Shown: positions 31,166-43,204 of the stretch, piece by piece
Numbering within the stretch: the first letter of the stretch is position 1
Layout: every line of letters begins with the position of its first letter
Source of the DNA: Amorphophallus konjac
Taxonomy: Eukaryota > Streptophyta > Magnoliopsida > Alismatales > Araceae
Reading direction: 5' to 3'
Length of the DNA stretch: 64,000 nt
NCBI GenBank assembly: GCA_022559845.1
Contig: CM040128.1
Location: 174,956,413-175,020,412, forward strand
Translations under genes and position numbers: made by a program
The notes under the pieces: model-generated
Database searches by the model: none
The model's input: the letters and a program-made list of their open reading frames with translations, nothing else
Told to the model about the DNA's origin: nothing

Positions 31166-31708
31166 TCCCGAGAACGCTACGGCGAGAAACGACCCAAAAA
31201 CTTCACCACGCCCCCATACCTCCATGGGAGAGGGGGAAAACAAGGGGGAAGCCCCTAAATAGCCCCTAGCATGCATCTATGGCCTCGGATCGGCAAAAAA
31301 CGCAATGAAACGGCGGATCGACGCTCAACCCCAAAAATATGGATTTTTCCCAAATCGCCCCGATTAGCCCGCTCAGCTCACCATGGCCTACGAAACTCGC
31401 GGGAAAAGAAGAGCACGAGCTGGGGGTCCATCTCCCTACCTCCACCGAAGAAACGACGCGCCGTGGACACCGATCCACGAAGAAATTGCCGCGAAACCGT
31501 CGTCAGCTCGCGATCACGCCACCAAGCTTCGCCCCGCCTCCACCGCCTCGATCCTCGCCTGTCCTCGCCCACATCCTCGCCCACGCCGCCTCCATCTCGC
31601 CCCCCACCTCGCTCCGTCGGCCGCCGAAAAAGAGAGGGGAGAAAGAGAGCGTGAGAGAAGAGAGAGGGAGGGAAGAGAGAAATGAGAGGGGAGAGAGAGA
31701 AAAGGTTA

Positions 31709-31717
31709 ATATATATA
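31709..31717 (-). promoter_or_regulatory. Possible TATA box in the LTR of Del-like element A
   Basis: The minus strand reads TATATATTAA about 230 bases from the minus-strand LTR start, in an A-rich context after a GA-rich stretch. The position is plausible for a short U3. No equivalent is evident in the related LTR ending at 55293. Confidence 0.3.
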
Positions 31718-31942
31718 GAAAACCCGAAAATTCCAAAAATTCAGAAAATTATGAAAAATTACCTCTGCGATCCTCGGAAGGAACACATCGCAGTGGTACT
31801 GTCCTGGAGTCGAAGAATGTCACGGTTCACCCTGCACAGAGTTCCGAAGGCACATCAGGGAAAAACAGGTGTAAAGCACAAAATACACTCCGAGACCCAC
31901 TAAAATAATTCGAAAAATATTTGAAAAATCTGGGGCATTACA

Positions 31943-32354
31943 ACCGCTTTCGTTCGGCTAAGGATTCCTCGGCCGAAGATCGCGTTGTATGCTATCATAC
32001 CCTTGATCACTATGAAGTCCACCATAACCGTAACGGTTTTAGGTGGGGTGCCGAGAGTAACTGGCAGGCTTAGGGCAACCTCGGGATAAGTGGCCTGGCC
32101 ATTGAACCTGGAAAGGGGGGTTCGGATCGGGCGAAGTTTAGACGGATTCTCCCCCATCTTAAGAAAACACTCGTAAAATAATACATCAGGGGCACTTCCC
32201 TTGTCAACTAGAATCCTGTCTACGTTACAATGGTTTATCGTGGCCGATATGACTAGGGTGTCAACATGCGGGGTGGTCAGCCCTTCCTGGTCTTGGTCGG
32301 AGAAGACTATGACCTGGGGCTCACTTGGCGAGGCCTTGGGGGGCTCGATGGCTC
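31943..32354 (-). pseudogene. Minus-strand Tat protease, truncated by LTR insertion
   Basis: The minus-strand frame reads PQVIVFSDQDQ, then ILVDKGSAPDVLFY, then SLPVTLGTPPKTVTVMVDF and IAYNAIFGRG, ending at RTKAVV where the Del-like LTR starts. It is the aspartic protease region of a Tat polyprotein. The active-site triplet is D-K-G instead of D-T/S-G: the catalytic aspartate is kept but the usual Thr/Ser is lost. Relative to gag there is a frameshift near 32355. RT and everything downstream are absent from this copy in the window. Confidence 0.82.
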
Positions 32355-33090
32355 GGCTCGCCCGCTCAGCATGACGCTTCCTTCCTCGACCACTGTCTCC
32401 TCCTGATGCAGCTCCCCCAGCGATGACGTTGATGTGGACCCCGCGAGGAGCATTGTCGATTTCCTCTGGGTGCCTCGGTCTTCCTTATGCCCAGCCACCA
32501 AAGGGGATAGATGTCCCTGGCGGACGAGGCGCTCGATCTCATCCTGGAGCTGGTGGCAATCGCTGGTGTGATGCTCGTGGTCGCTGTGGAACAGGCAATG
32601 TTTGCTGCAATTGCAGCTTTTCGACCTCATTGGCTCGGGTTGGTGGAGGAGGCCCGAGCCTTTGATGTCTTCATATATCTCGTACACTGGAGCGGTTAAG
32701 GGAGTGTACCGCTCATACTTCCAGGACGGTTCTTTGTGCTCTCTATCTCGGTTCTGCCTCTTTCCTTGGCCCGAGCTTGACTCGGGTGCTCGCTTCTTGT
32801 CCCCCTCCCGACCTGAACTGGTTGCGCCTCGGCATGTGCTGAGAACTTCTTCGCACTCAGCATGGCGTAAGGCCAGAGTCACTAGCTTGGCAAGGGTCGA
32901 GGGAGAGTGGAGGACAAGTTCACGGTGGAGGTTCTCGTCCCGGGTGCCTCCGGTCAGTGCGGTTATGGCCGAGGATACATCCAGGCGGGGGATTCTCAGG
33001 GCTTTCGATTTGAATCGGTTGATGTAAGCCCGGAGTCTCTCCCCTTGCGCCTGTTTGAGAGCCAATAGCCCCGCTACCGACTCGGGGAGC
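32307..33090 (-). pseudogene. Minus-strand Tat gag (N-terminal part missing)
   Basis: The frame encodes the second half of a Tat gag: RLRAYINRFKSKAL, the capsid-like ALRHAECEEVLS region, and a zinc-binding stretch C-S-K-H-C...HSDHEHHTSDCHQL followed by IERLVRQGHL. These are typical of Tat gag. About 200 residues of the N terminus seen in relatives are missing: the leader duplication (33107-33274) starts right upstream of the gag middle. The frame closes at 32307-32309 because of the frameshift before protease. Confidence 0.82.
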
Positions 33091-33106
33091 CGCTACCGGC
33101 GAAACG

Positions 33107-33516
33107 GATCAGTGAACTGCAAGGAAGGGAAACAGATCAGGGGGCCCAGGGGTGGTTCCCTGGGGTAAATCCTCCGATACCTAAGTCTGTAGAGCAGTGG
33201 TGGAAGCTATGAAAAGAGGAGTGGGGAGATGCACGAGATCCCTCTCCACTAAGGTGGTGAAGTGGTTCCTGCTCTGTGGGCCGCTTCCCACAGACGGCGC
33301 CAGATGAAGAGGGGCGATCTCGCGCTGGTCCTGAGATGGGGAGATGATGACCGATCAGTGAACTGCAAGGGAAACGGATCAGGGGGCCCAGGGGTGGTTC
33401 CCTGGGGTAAACCCTCCGATGCCTAAGTCAGTAGAGCAGTGGTGGAAGCTATGAAAAGAGGAGTGGGGAGATGCACGAGATCCCTCTCCACCAAGTTGGT
33501 GAAGTGGTTCATGCTC
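33107..33516. repeat. Direct duplication (~165 bp) on both sides of the Tat PBS
   Basis: Copies at 33107-33274 and 33353-33516 are about 93% alike by eye and in the same orientation. The right copy lies in the LTR (U5 side); the left copy lies in the leader, just past the PBS. LTR sequence repeated downstream of the PBS is not part of a normal element. Confidence 0.85.
33283..33302 (-). other. Primer binding site of the minus-strand Tat element
   Basis: The minus strand reads TGGCGCCGTCTGTGGGAAGC. Its first eight bases fit the Asp tRNA 3' end, and the full form is common at the primer site of Tat-type elements. It is two bases from the LTR start at 33305. Confidence 0.8.
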
Positions 33517-34063
33517 AGGGAGTTTTAGGCGTGTGTAGGCCTTACTGTTTGCTGGTGGGAGTCCCCGGTTTAAATAGTGCGCTAGCCTCATGAGTCTCGT
33601 AAGCTGAGGAGTTTCAGGCGAGAATTACGTCCTCAACGTGGGCTCTTTACGTCCTCATCATGAGATCTTTATAGCCTTGAGGAGTCATGGGTCCCTTATC
33701 TTTGTGAACTCCTGCTCATAAAGGGCTCTCAACGGTAGCGTGGATAAGCAATCGTCGCTCGACCCAAGCATGAAGAGTGCCAACCCTATCCGGGTGATAG
33801 GCATAGCTCAAATGAGGCTCGACCGGAGTGGGTGCGGAGCTCTAGCCTTTATCCCGGCGAGGGGGATAGGTTGGGCTTGGGTCTTCCTCCGACCGGACCG
33901 ACGCTCGAGCCTTCCAAGCCTAATGGCCGCCGAGGAAGGGCTTGATCCCGAGTGACTTTATTGGGCTTTGATGCTAAGTGGGCCCTACGGAGCTGTCACT
34001 TAGATGAGCTGGGCCTCGTTTGGTCCTGGTGGACCTAGTTCGGCCGCTCTTAGATGGGCTACA
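33305..34063 (-). repeat. LTR of the minus-strand Tat element (759 bp)
   Basis: Plus-strand ends are TGAAGAGGGG and GGGCTACA. It lies next to the PBS (left), as a 5' LTR should. On the minus strand a TATA-like ACTATTTAAACC is at 33568-33579. The bases to its right (34064-34078) look like a PPT on the minus strand (GAGAGGGGGATTTC), so the LTR is flanked by both PBS and a PPT-like tract. The target duplication could not be tested, because the left end of the element is missing. Confidence 0.72.
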
Positions 34064-34068
34064 GAAAT

Positions 34069-34391
34069 CCCCCTCTCCAACTGGAATGATGGACATATCG
34101 TTCAGAGGTGAGAAGGTCTCTTTGAATGTGTTTAGAGCATCCCAATATCCGGAACAAGATGAGGAATGTAATGTCATTGATATTTTTGAAGAATTGATCG
34201 ATGAAAACCCAGACGAAGAAAAAGATACCTTAGAAGAGGGTAGCATGCTGCAGGATTCTCTATTCTCTTCCGCACCCTAATCTAAGATAGAGCCATTCCC
34301 TCCATTGCAAGCTAAACCCGTTCTTCCATCTTTGGATCAGCTGCCCTTTCTTGAATTGAAACCTCTACTAGATTCTTTGAAATATGCTTAT
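34069..34391 (+). pseudogene. Athila protease C-terminal part and linker (first half)
   Basis: The plus frame reads MDISFRGEKVSLNVF...DEECNVIDIFEELI, matching the region after the protease in Athila polyproteins. After one TAA near 34278 the same frame continues to LPFLELKPLLDSLKYAY, the conserved segment just before Athila RT. It stops where the LARD inserts (34392) and resumes at 57757 with LGPDHTLP. The left side is cut by the Tat LTR. Confidence 0.82.
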
Positions 34392-37300
34392 TGATCGTAC
34401 CAGAATGTGCATCGTTAAACACAACGGCCGTCAATCTTAATTTATTTACCAAACTCACGATTAAAAAAATGGACGTAGTACAATGACAAGTCTGGGTCGA
34501 ATCCACAGGGAGGTTGAGTTTTGACATTGAAAACATTGAGTTTCTTTAAAACAAAAATAATAGATGATTGTTTTCTTTTGATTTTTAGAATTTAAAATAA
34601 GATGAAATAAATCTATCTAAAGAAATATGGACGGTTAAGAGAGAGAAATGTGGATATTTAGAGGGGGAACATTTTAATATGCTAAATAAAATAGACGAAG
34701 TGGGGGGTAGAATTGTGCGGCCGTGGTGTGAGGGTAACAGTATCGTATCCTCGAGCCTTTGAATTATGAGTTGTCGGGGACAACCACGTGCACTCGACTA
34801 GAAGATCCGTTTCTCTTGAGCCGACTTTAGATGAAATTTAGAGGGTGGTCGGTAAAGAATTTAGAGCAATATTAGAGGGAGATGGAGAGAGATCATGCTA
34901 ACAATAACACTAGAAGTAATTATTAATTTCAATAAACATGCAAGTGAAAAAATTACAACAAAAATAAATTACAACCAATCTAAGGTAGAAGAACAATATA
35001 AGAGGGAGAAGAAGAGTTCCTACGTGAGAGATATAGAGAGGCAGAGAGATAGAGAGAGAAGGAAGGGCCTAAACTAAAGAAGTGAGGGGGAAAAGGGGGA
35101 ATGAAGGCTATCCTACGTAGGTGTTCGATTAGATGCCTTACAATGCTCTTCCTCGTGCCCTTTTATAGGGCCAAAACAACCACTATTACGCATTCTTTTA
35201 TTCTCACACCCTCATTAAAAACATACTTTGAGTGGATGCCAACCATCTTGACGTGCCCATGTCAACCATCGTGTTTGCCACCTGCCATGAGGAGCCCATG
35301 CCTTATCAATGCTGATCGTTGTACTTTGCCATCCTCCTTGCCATGCTAACCACCTGCCATGTGCCATGTCTCCCTCTCTCATTTCTCCGCTGTATGAAGG
35401 GCTGCCCACGTGAAGACGACATGGGTGTGTGAATGGGAGAGCTGTGGTGGGTACTGTGGTGTTGTGGGGGGGGGTCGACACAGCGTGGGAAGGGGCAGTC
35501 GCATGAGGGAGTCCACGTGCATGGGCTTGGAGTGTGGTGGGCTTGAGGTGGTGAAACCGGAGGGAGGAGTGTGAGGTGTGGTGCATTGAAGAGGGGGGGC
35601 ACCGGTTCATGCAGTGAGGAGGGAGCGAAGGTGGCTGCGTGCGAAGTTTAGAGAGAGAGGGGGAGCAGGGATATGGGAGAGGCTGGGTTGTGTGGAGAGA
35701 GTGAGAGAGGGAGATAGGGTGAGAACGGCAGAGGCGTTGCATGCATGTGGTGGAGGTGGCCGGGAGGTGAAGTCGACGTAATAGGGCGTGAGAGGAAAGT
35801 AGAGGTGAGAGGGGCAAGAGCAGGAGAGGGAGGGTGAGGGCGGTGAGATGAAGGTGTGGCTGCCACTGCCGCGGGCTATGAGGAGGGTCGACGCCAGATG
35901 GTAGCGGTGGTATGTGCAGAGAGAGACGAGGGGCTCGACTAGGGGGTTCGTTGGCGGAGGTGTGAAGAGAGAGTGGGAGACCGGTCGAGGTGGGCGTTTG
36001 CGTGAGTGTTAGAGACGGAAAGAGAGTGGGTGAGAGGGTGAGATGGTAGAGAGGGAATGAGAGAGGGTGAGGGACGGTGGTGAAAAGGAAGAGGAAGAGG
36101 AGAGACAGACGGGGGAAGGTGTTAACTGGTGTAGCTAGAAAGATGGGACGAGGCCGGCGAGGAGGGGAGTGAGGGCTGGGCAGTGCTGCCGTAGCGGTGT
36201 GCAGTGAAGAGCATGAGAGAGGGTTGCGTGGGAGAGAAGAGAAAGGTGAAGGGAGAAGAAGAGTTCCTACGTGAAAGATATAGAGAGGTAGAGAGATAGA
36301 GAGAGAAGGAAGGGCCTAAACTAAAGAAGTGAGGGGGAAAGGAGGGAATGAAGGCTATCCTACGTAGGTGTACGATTAGATGCCTTACAATGCTCTTCCT
36401 CGTGCCCTTTTATAGGGCCAAAACTACCACTATTACGCATTCTTTTATTCTCACACCCTCATTAAAAACATACTTTGAGTGGATGCCAACCATCTTGACG
36501 TGCCCATGTCAACCACCGTGTTTGCCACCTGCCATGAGGAGCCCATGCCTTATCAATGCTGATCATTGTACTTTGCCATCCTCCTTGCCATGCTAACCAC
36601 CTGCCATGTGCCATGTCTACCTGTCTCATTTCTCCGCTGTATGAAGGGCTGTCCACGTGAAGAGGACATGGGTGTGTGAATGGGAGAGCTGTGGTGGGTA
36701 CTGTGGTGCTGTGGGGGGGGGTCGACACAGCGTAGGAAGGGGCAGTCGCATGAGGGAGTCCACGTGCGTGGGCCTTGGAGGGTGGTGGGCTTGAGGTGGT
36801 GAAACCGGAGGGAGGAGTGTGAGGTGTGGTGCATTGAAGAGGGGGGGCATCGGTTCATGCAGTGTGGAGGGAGCAAAGGTGGCTGCGTGCGAAGTTTAGA
36901 GAGAGAGGGGGAGCAGAGATATGGGAGAGGCTGGGTTGTGTGGAGAGAGTGAGAGAGGGAGATAGGGTGAGAACGGCAGAGGCGTTGCATGCATGTGGTG
37001 GAAGTGGCCAGGAGGTGAGGTCGACGTAGTGGGGCGTCAGAGGAAGAGAGAGGTGAGAGGGGCAAGAGCAGGAGAGGGAGAGTGGTGGCGGTGAGATGAA
37101 GGTGTGGCTGCCACTACCTCGGGATATGAGGAGGGTCGACGCCGGACGGTAGCGATGGTATGTGCAGAGAGAGACGAGGGGCTCAGCTAGGGAGTTCATT
37201 GGCGGAGGTGTGAAGAGAGAGTGGGAGACCAGCCGAGGTGGGCGTTCGCGTGAGTGTTAGAGAGGGAAAGAGAGTGGGTGAGAGGGTGAGATGGTAGAGA

Positions 37301-39168
37301 GGGAATGAGAGAGGGCGAGGGCGGTGGTGAGAAGGAAGAGGAAGAGGAGAGACGGAGGGGGGGAAGGTGTTAACCGGTGTGGCTAGAAAGATGGGACGAG
37401 GCCGGAGAGGTGGGGAGTGAGGGCTGGGCGGTGCTGCCGCGGCGGTGTGCAGTGAAGAGCATGAGAGAGGGTTGCGTGGGAGAGAAGATAAAGGTGAAGG
37501 GACAAGATGAGGTGCGGCCAGTGTGAGGGTGACTGTGCGACGCGGTGGCGAGAGACGATGGAGAGGGGGGCTTGCAGCAGGTGTGGGGGATGTGTAGGTG
37601 GATGCCAGTGAGTGTGCATGGAGAGGGACATGGCGCCAGTGGCACCGGTGTTACTGGGAGAGAGGGGTAGTTCGGTGCTTAGCAGGGAGAGAGAGAGAGA
37701 GCTTGTGAGAAGGGAGAGAGGTTAGAGGCGGAGGTGAGAGGTGGGTGACATGCATGCCATGGGGGGTCGACGTGCATGTCACAGGGTGCTCGATGGAGAT
37801 CGCAGCGGTAGGGGGTCACTGCCGGCGGTGGTGCAATGGGGTGGAGAGAGATGAAAAGAGAGATAGAGTGAGTGTGTGAAGGGAAAGAGGGAGAGGGCGT
37901 ACGTGTGTGCAGAAGATGATGGCCGCACGGCTGGAGGAGAAGGAGGTGGACAGTCGCGAACAGAAGAGGAGGGTGCGAAGGGGAGACAACGCGGACGGTG
38001 GTTGCGGACTATGGCTTGGATGAAGATAGAAAGGGAGAGAGGGGGAAGGCTGCGGCTTGTGGTGAGAGAGAGAGAGATGGTGATGGGGAGAGGGTTGCCG
38101 CGGTGTAAGGAGAGGGAGAGAGGAGTTCGGCTGGTGGCTATGGATTAGAGAGAGGGAAGAGGGAGACGCTGGCAGAGGAGGATGGAGTGGTTAGTAGAGA
38201 GAAAGGGAGAGAGAGGGGAGGTCTGCTACGGTGGTGTTTAGAGAGAGAGAGGGAGGAGGTGAGAGGAGCAACAGGAGGGGGGGAAGTTGCAGAAGTCGTC
38301 CAGTGCGTGTGCAGGTGAGAGAGGTGAGGGGTGGCTAGCAGAGGGGGATGGTGCGATGGGTAGAGAAGGAGTGAGACTAGCGTGGAGAGAGAGGGTGACG
38401 GAGAGGGGTATCTCACGACGGTTACGGCGTGTCTTGGAGAGAGAAAGAGAGAGAGGGAGAGACGTGGATGCGAGGGGTGGAAAGGGAGGCGACGGGGATG
38501 CTATGCAGAGAAAGAGTGGGAGAGAGCTGGGGATGGGGCGAAGGTAGAAAGATAGAGAGGCTCAGACCAGCGTGAGAGAGGCGAGAGGGGAGGGTCTTGT
38601 AGGGGGAAGAGGAGGCCACGTGGGTTGTTGTCCCTCTCACACCCTCTCATGCTTTGCTGTCTGCATGCCAACACAGTGCTCAGCACTGTTTCTACATCGC
38701 TATCCCTCCATGATGCCATTGCTGGCATGGGACCAGCACGTCTGTTTGCTGGTTGTCGGTCGCTCACATGCCATTACCCCTTGCCCTCGCCAACTTATCA
38801 TGCCAACCTATATAAAAGGTTTACATAAAATATAAAAATTATTCCAAGGCCCCTCAAAAGAAAAGTTCTATTAATGAATACGTACTTTGCCATTCCCCAT
38901 GCACAATGACTTTTGTAAATAAAATAATTATAGCCAAGTGTTTTTTTAATGATATTACCTAAAGTTAATTATGCAAATTTATTTATTTATTTCAAGCATG
39001 TCTCAAGTCCCATAGATTATGTTGTGTAAATATTTTTAATTAATTATTGAAACATCACAATTTTATGTAGGACTAAGATTAATATGAAAAACTTGCATAA
39101 TTAATTATATTTAAGCCCATAAATAATGAGTGTGACATGAATAAATATTCAAAAATATGCACTTATCA
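34392..39168 (-). repeat. 3' LTR of the LARD (4777 bp)
   Basis: It starts TGATCGTACC and ends ACTTATCA, directly beside the PPT. The middle 3.5 kb is strongly purine-rich on the plus strand (GAGAGAG-type), so the element's own sense strand is pyrimidine-rich. Long frames here on the minus strand (rich in S, P, H, L) come from this bias and are not supported as genes. It has an internal tandem duplication that the right LTR lacks. Confidence 0.88.
35004..37497. repeat. 1247-bp tandem duplication inside the left LARD LTR
   Basis: 35004-36250 and 36251-37497 are adjacent direct copies (for example GAAGAGTTCCTACGTGA at 35011 and its near copy at 36258). The right LTR has a single copy. Removing one copy brings the LTR to about 3530 bp, close to the right LTR without nested insertions (about 3560 bp). 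The two copies differ by only a few percent by eye. Confidence 0.9.
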
Positions 39169-39181
39169 CACCCCCCAATTT
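39169..39181 (-). other. Polypurine tract of the LARD
   Basis: The minus strand reads AAATTGGGGGGTG immediately before TGATAAGTGC, the minus-strand start of the 3' LTR. Confidence 0.85.
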
Positions 39182-42100
39182 GCTCATTGCTAGTCCCTTA
39201 GCAATGCAAACAAGTTAAGAATTAGGAACCAACAAGAGTTTAAAAAGCTCATACCCCCATATCCAGCTTTTCCTTCTTAGAATCAACTAAAGATCAAGAA
39301 TCTGGAATCATTAATGCATAATAGCCTTAGATTAGAAATTTAGGTACATGACTAAGAATACAGCCCAAAGTTCAATAGCATTTGTGCACATGTAATACTA
39401 AGTCCACAACGTAGACAATTGCAGCCTTCGTTTGCCATTCTAGAAGGGTATCTTTCAACTCTGCACCTCCTAGATCAGAGCATTGAGTACGGGAGATTTT
39501 GTCTGCCGTCTTCACAACTCTCTCTTTTTTTTATACACACATGATGCTGCACAACCCTTCATCGTTTGACGCGAACCTCAACTCTTGTCTTAGGAGAAGT
39601 AGGCTCGGTTACTAAGATCATGGGTATTTTTCATGGTGTTTTGTTATTATTTTTTTTTCTAACAATGTGCTTTTGCACTTATTTGATGAATAACCTTGGC
39701 AGATAGCTTTATCAAAAAGATCTCATCTCCAAGAAATACAGAGTGTCTAATACCGCTCCAAAATAAGAGAAGGCTTGTCCCACTTATTTCATTAGCGTGC
39801 AAGTGATTTATTTATTTATTTTCTATTTTTTTAAGTACCATAGGACTTTTAGAAGGTTCTAAGTCAGTTCCATGGCTATGTATTCAAAATATTCCATCAT
39901 CCTTCTCCATAGTTTTTTCTAATCCAGATTTTCTTTTTATGAGAACATGAATCAAAAACACTCAGTTGGGATTTTAGTTCAATTTTTTTTCAAAAATAGG
40001 TTGTAAGTAATTTTGAACATGAATTCTCATCCCCCAACTTAAATGACATTGTCCTTAATGACATGATCAATATATAACAATAGAATAATGTAGACATGAA
40101 ATTTTGTGAAGGAAAGGTACAACATGTGGCTTGTGGATGATGGGCAGAGGTGCAAGTAATCATCTCTCTCTTCCCCTAATTTATTCACACCTGTGAAATA
40201 AAAGCAAATCACAATAAACAGCTTGGGTTGCCTCCCAAGAAGCCATTTATTATCACACGGACATTATAAAAATATTGGGTTGCCTCCCAAGAAGCGCTAA
40301 GTTTGACGTCTTCAGTTAGACGCAATAGCTCACTAACCAATGAGTGGCATTCATAATGAGCCACCATGTGATCTTATCCTCCGTTAAATTTTAGCCCTTA
40401 TGCCACTGAAGGAAAAGATGATATTGATGCATAGGTGGGCCAGAGGTACGCCAGGGGAGGCCCTAGTCAGAGAATGGAGGAGGAACATTGTTAAAGATCA
40501 TGTCTTCGATGATGAAATATTCCTCTTCATTATTAAGGTCTTTAAAAATATTGAATGTGTTAATGCAGACCTTTTTATTCTCGCATATTCTTCTTCAACC
40601 TCAATTTCAAATTTTTCAAGCTCGACGTTGATGTGAGGAAGTGTAGGAGTGGGAGGAGTTTCTAAGGATTCCACAAAAGAGCTAGTGTCTCGGAGGAGAG
40701 AAGGTGGATCGAGAGTGAAATCAACATGCTCCTCAAAATTGTGAGAAGCCCGGCTATAGTAGATTTCAAGCGGAAGGTCCGGCTTCTCCTTTACCCAAAA
40801 AGAATGGTCCATGTAAACACTCAATTCTCTCTCCACAACTTCATCCTCCTTGTCTGTCACTTGGGACAAGGGCTCCTCAAATATAAGAATGAAAATTAAA
40901 GGGATTTGATAAACAAGCACATCCACTTCCTTTTCTTCTCCCCCCAACTTATGATCAACCAACTCATCAGTGCCCTCTTCATAAATGAAATTGGGCATGG
41001 GCTGCTCCTCAAGACTAACACCAAGATTGCTATCACTTCCCTCTAATTCATTTTCCTGTATGACTCCTCCATAATCCACTCATTGTTTAAATCAAGAATG
41101 ATATGATCTGTGGATTGGGGAATCAGGGGTTGATCATATAAACTTTTGTTAATATCAAACTCAGGAAGTTGACAATCAAGGCTTAGAGTGGGATAGATAG
41201 ACAATTGGTCCATTTCCATACACATGAAGGTTTCGTTAAGCTGGGTTAGACGGGCCTCCATTTTGGCAAAAGTCTGTTGGTTGGCCGCAAGGACTTGTTC
41301 GTTAGTTTGTAAGGACTTCATTATGAGCTGATGCAATTCAATGAACTTATCCTCCTTGAGATTTGTTTGTGGAGGACATGGATAAGGGGGTTGAGAATCA
41401 GACTGTGACAAATAGCAATTTGATAGGTAATCAGTCTGATATTGAGATGGCGGAGAGTATATGGATTGTCCTTCATATTGAGCTTGATCATAGGAATCAT
41501 TTGGGTATTACGCCCAATTTGAAAACATTTGGTTTGGAGGACCTTGAGATGGGCCTTGGTAAGAATCCCAAGAAGAATTTTGTTGGCTTTCCATCCTAGA
41601 AGTAAATGTGGATGGAAATGAGTTATAATTAGGAGTGGGAAAGTCTGAGGCATGTGGGTTTGCTCTTGGGTATTAAATAGATCGTAGGCCCCTTTGTCAA
41701 AGAATTGAGACGTTAGGGCCTGATCTCGGGTAAAGAATGAGGACTAGGCCGCCATAGGTGAAGGGCTCTCATCATAGGCCGACAAGGAGTATGGATTTTC
41801 AAAATTGGTCGGGGCCTTGAGGGGTGAGAGATGAAAATTGGTTTGGGCAACCACCTACATAATGGGCCGGGCTAGCCCACATGTGATCATTGTCATGGTG
41901 ACTAGGTGGTATGAAGGGGTTTTGATCCATGGCTAGAAATTGATCAAATTTATGAGCCCATAAGCCAAACATGTCTAATTTGTGTGCCCAATCCATATAT
42001 TGGAATTCTTCTCTCACTTCTTTTTTATTTTTATAGTTTTTTTTTGAATTATTTTAGTTTTTATTTTTTAGTTTTTTTAGTTTTATGTATTTTATATATT

Positions 42101-43186
42101 ATTATTATTATTATTATCTTTTTCTTCTTCTTTTTTTATTTATTACCCTCTCTTCCTTTTTTCTCAATTTAAAATGAGTTTTTTTTAGAAACCCATCATG
42201 TTTATTTGTGAATTTTTTATTTTTATTTTTATGATTTTTTTAAGTTTTGACACTAACTAGGATGAAGAGAGAGAACAAGAGGAATTTTTTTTATTTTATT
42301 TTATTTTATGCAAACACAAATAAATTAACACACAGATTACCTAATAACCTAGATGTGACCAAGACCTACAAATGTGATTTCACAAAATGGCTAAAGTACA
42401 ATTTAAATTAACCCTCAATATTTCCACCGGCCAGGTAAGGGGTGGGATAGTGGGAGGCTCCCCCTACTTCCGTAGGGACCTAATTACTGAACCACTAGCC
42501 CGCTTAAGGCGTTTACTATTCGACCGTCTTGCCTTAGGCACTGGTTTTCACAAGAGGGTAAACCCAAATAGCATAAGAACCACAGTGTGAACCTAGGGCC
42601 AACGTCTACTGAATTTTATTTAAGGCTTAGGATATACACATATGAAAGAGAAATGTGGTTTATGAGCTAAGGAAGGTTGATGAAATCTCCACCTTTCTTA
42701 TTTATGGGTAGTACCTTAGAATGGTTTAGAATAATGGAATGCACCAAACAATTGCAAATAAAGGGTTTAAAATGTAAATGCATGAACAATTATTTTCTAA
42801 AACAAAAATAAGGAACAAAATTAATGCAACCTATATGATGCATGACCTACATGATGTGTGGGTTCTAATTTTGGGATGATGTCTTTTATTTGAGTTCAAA
42901 TATTTTTATTTTTTTATTTTTTGTGAACCTCTCTAACTAATAAAAATATAAAACTAATAAAATAGAATCAAATGAAACGAGGGGAATTTAGGATACTTAC
43001 TTGGAGCGTGATCCCTCGTTCTTAAATAAAAAGACCAAAACGATAGGAAATAGGGAAGAGGAGGCTTACCTTATTGGTAGATAATAATTTTTTATTTTAT
43101 TTTTTTCCTGTTAACAAACAAAAAAAATTATTAGTGCCTAATTAATATACAAGAACACAAGATAGTTAATTCAAAAATCGTAAACC
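39182..43186 (-). other. Internal region of the LARD (weak gag-like frames only)
   Basis: This is mostly AT-rich and non-coding. On the minus strand, overlapping frames at 41321-41653, 41043-41411 and 40498-41079 encode a polar stretch (FIELHQLIMKSLQTNEQ, FAKMEARLTQLNETF) and an acidic one (EEKEVDVLVYQ, EVEEEY). They resemble low-complexity gag-like proteins of LARDs, with frame breaks between them, but no family domain is certain. The repeated phrase GGGTTGCCTCCCAAGAAGC (40220s and 40280s) is a motif widespread in plant LARD-type elements. 42010-42330 is a T-rich stretch. Confidence 0.6.
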
Positions 43187-43204
43187 TCCCCGGCAACGGC
43201 GCGA
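43187..43204 (-). other. Primer binding site of the LARD, Asp tRNA type
   Basis: The minus strand reads TCGCGCCGTTGCCGGGGA, one base different from the usual Asp tRNA-complementary site TGGCGCCGTTGCCGGGGA. It lies five bases inside the right LTR start (43210). Confidence 0.85.

Larger units (their letters stand above)
26841..31942 (-). repeat. 5' LTR of Del-like element A, with a nested solo LTR
   Basis: In plus coordinates the LTR starts TATAACGACCC (first G probably mutated) and ends GGGGCATTACA. Both ends match the LTRs of the element at 51750-57317. Without the nested solo LTR (28120-30275 plus target copy) it is about 2.94 kb. It follows a PBS, so it is the 5' LTR of a minus-strand element. 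Its right end cuts the protease frame of a minus-strand Tat element after RTKAVV. No left LTR was found: the element is a recombined or deleted remnant. PBS and LTR end type suit the Tekay/Del group. Confidence 0.82.
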
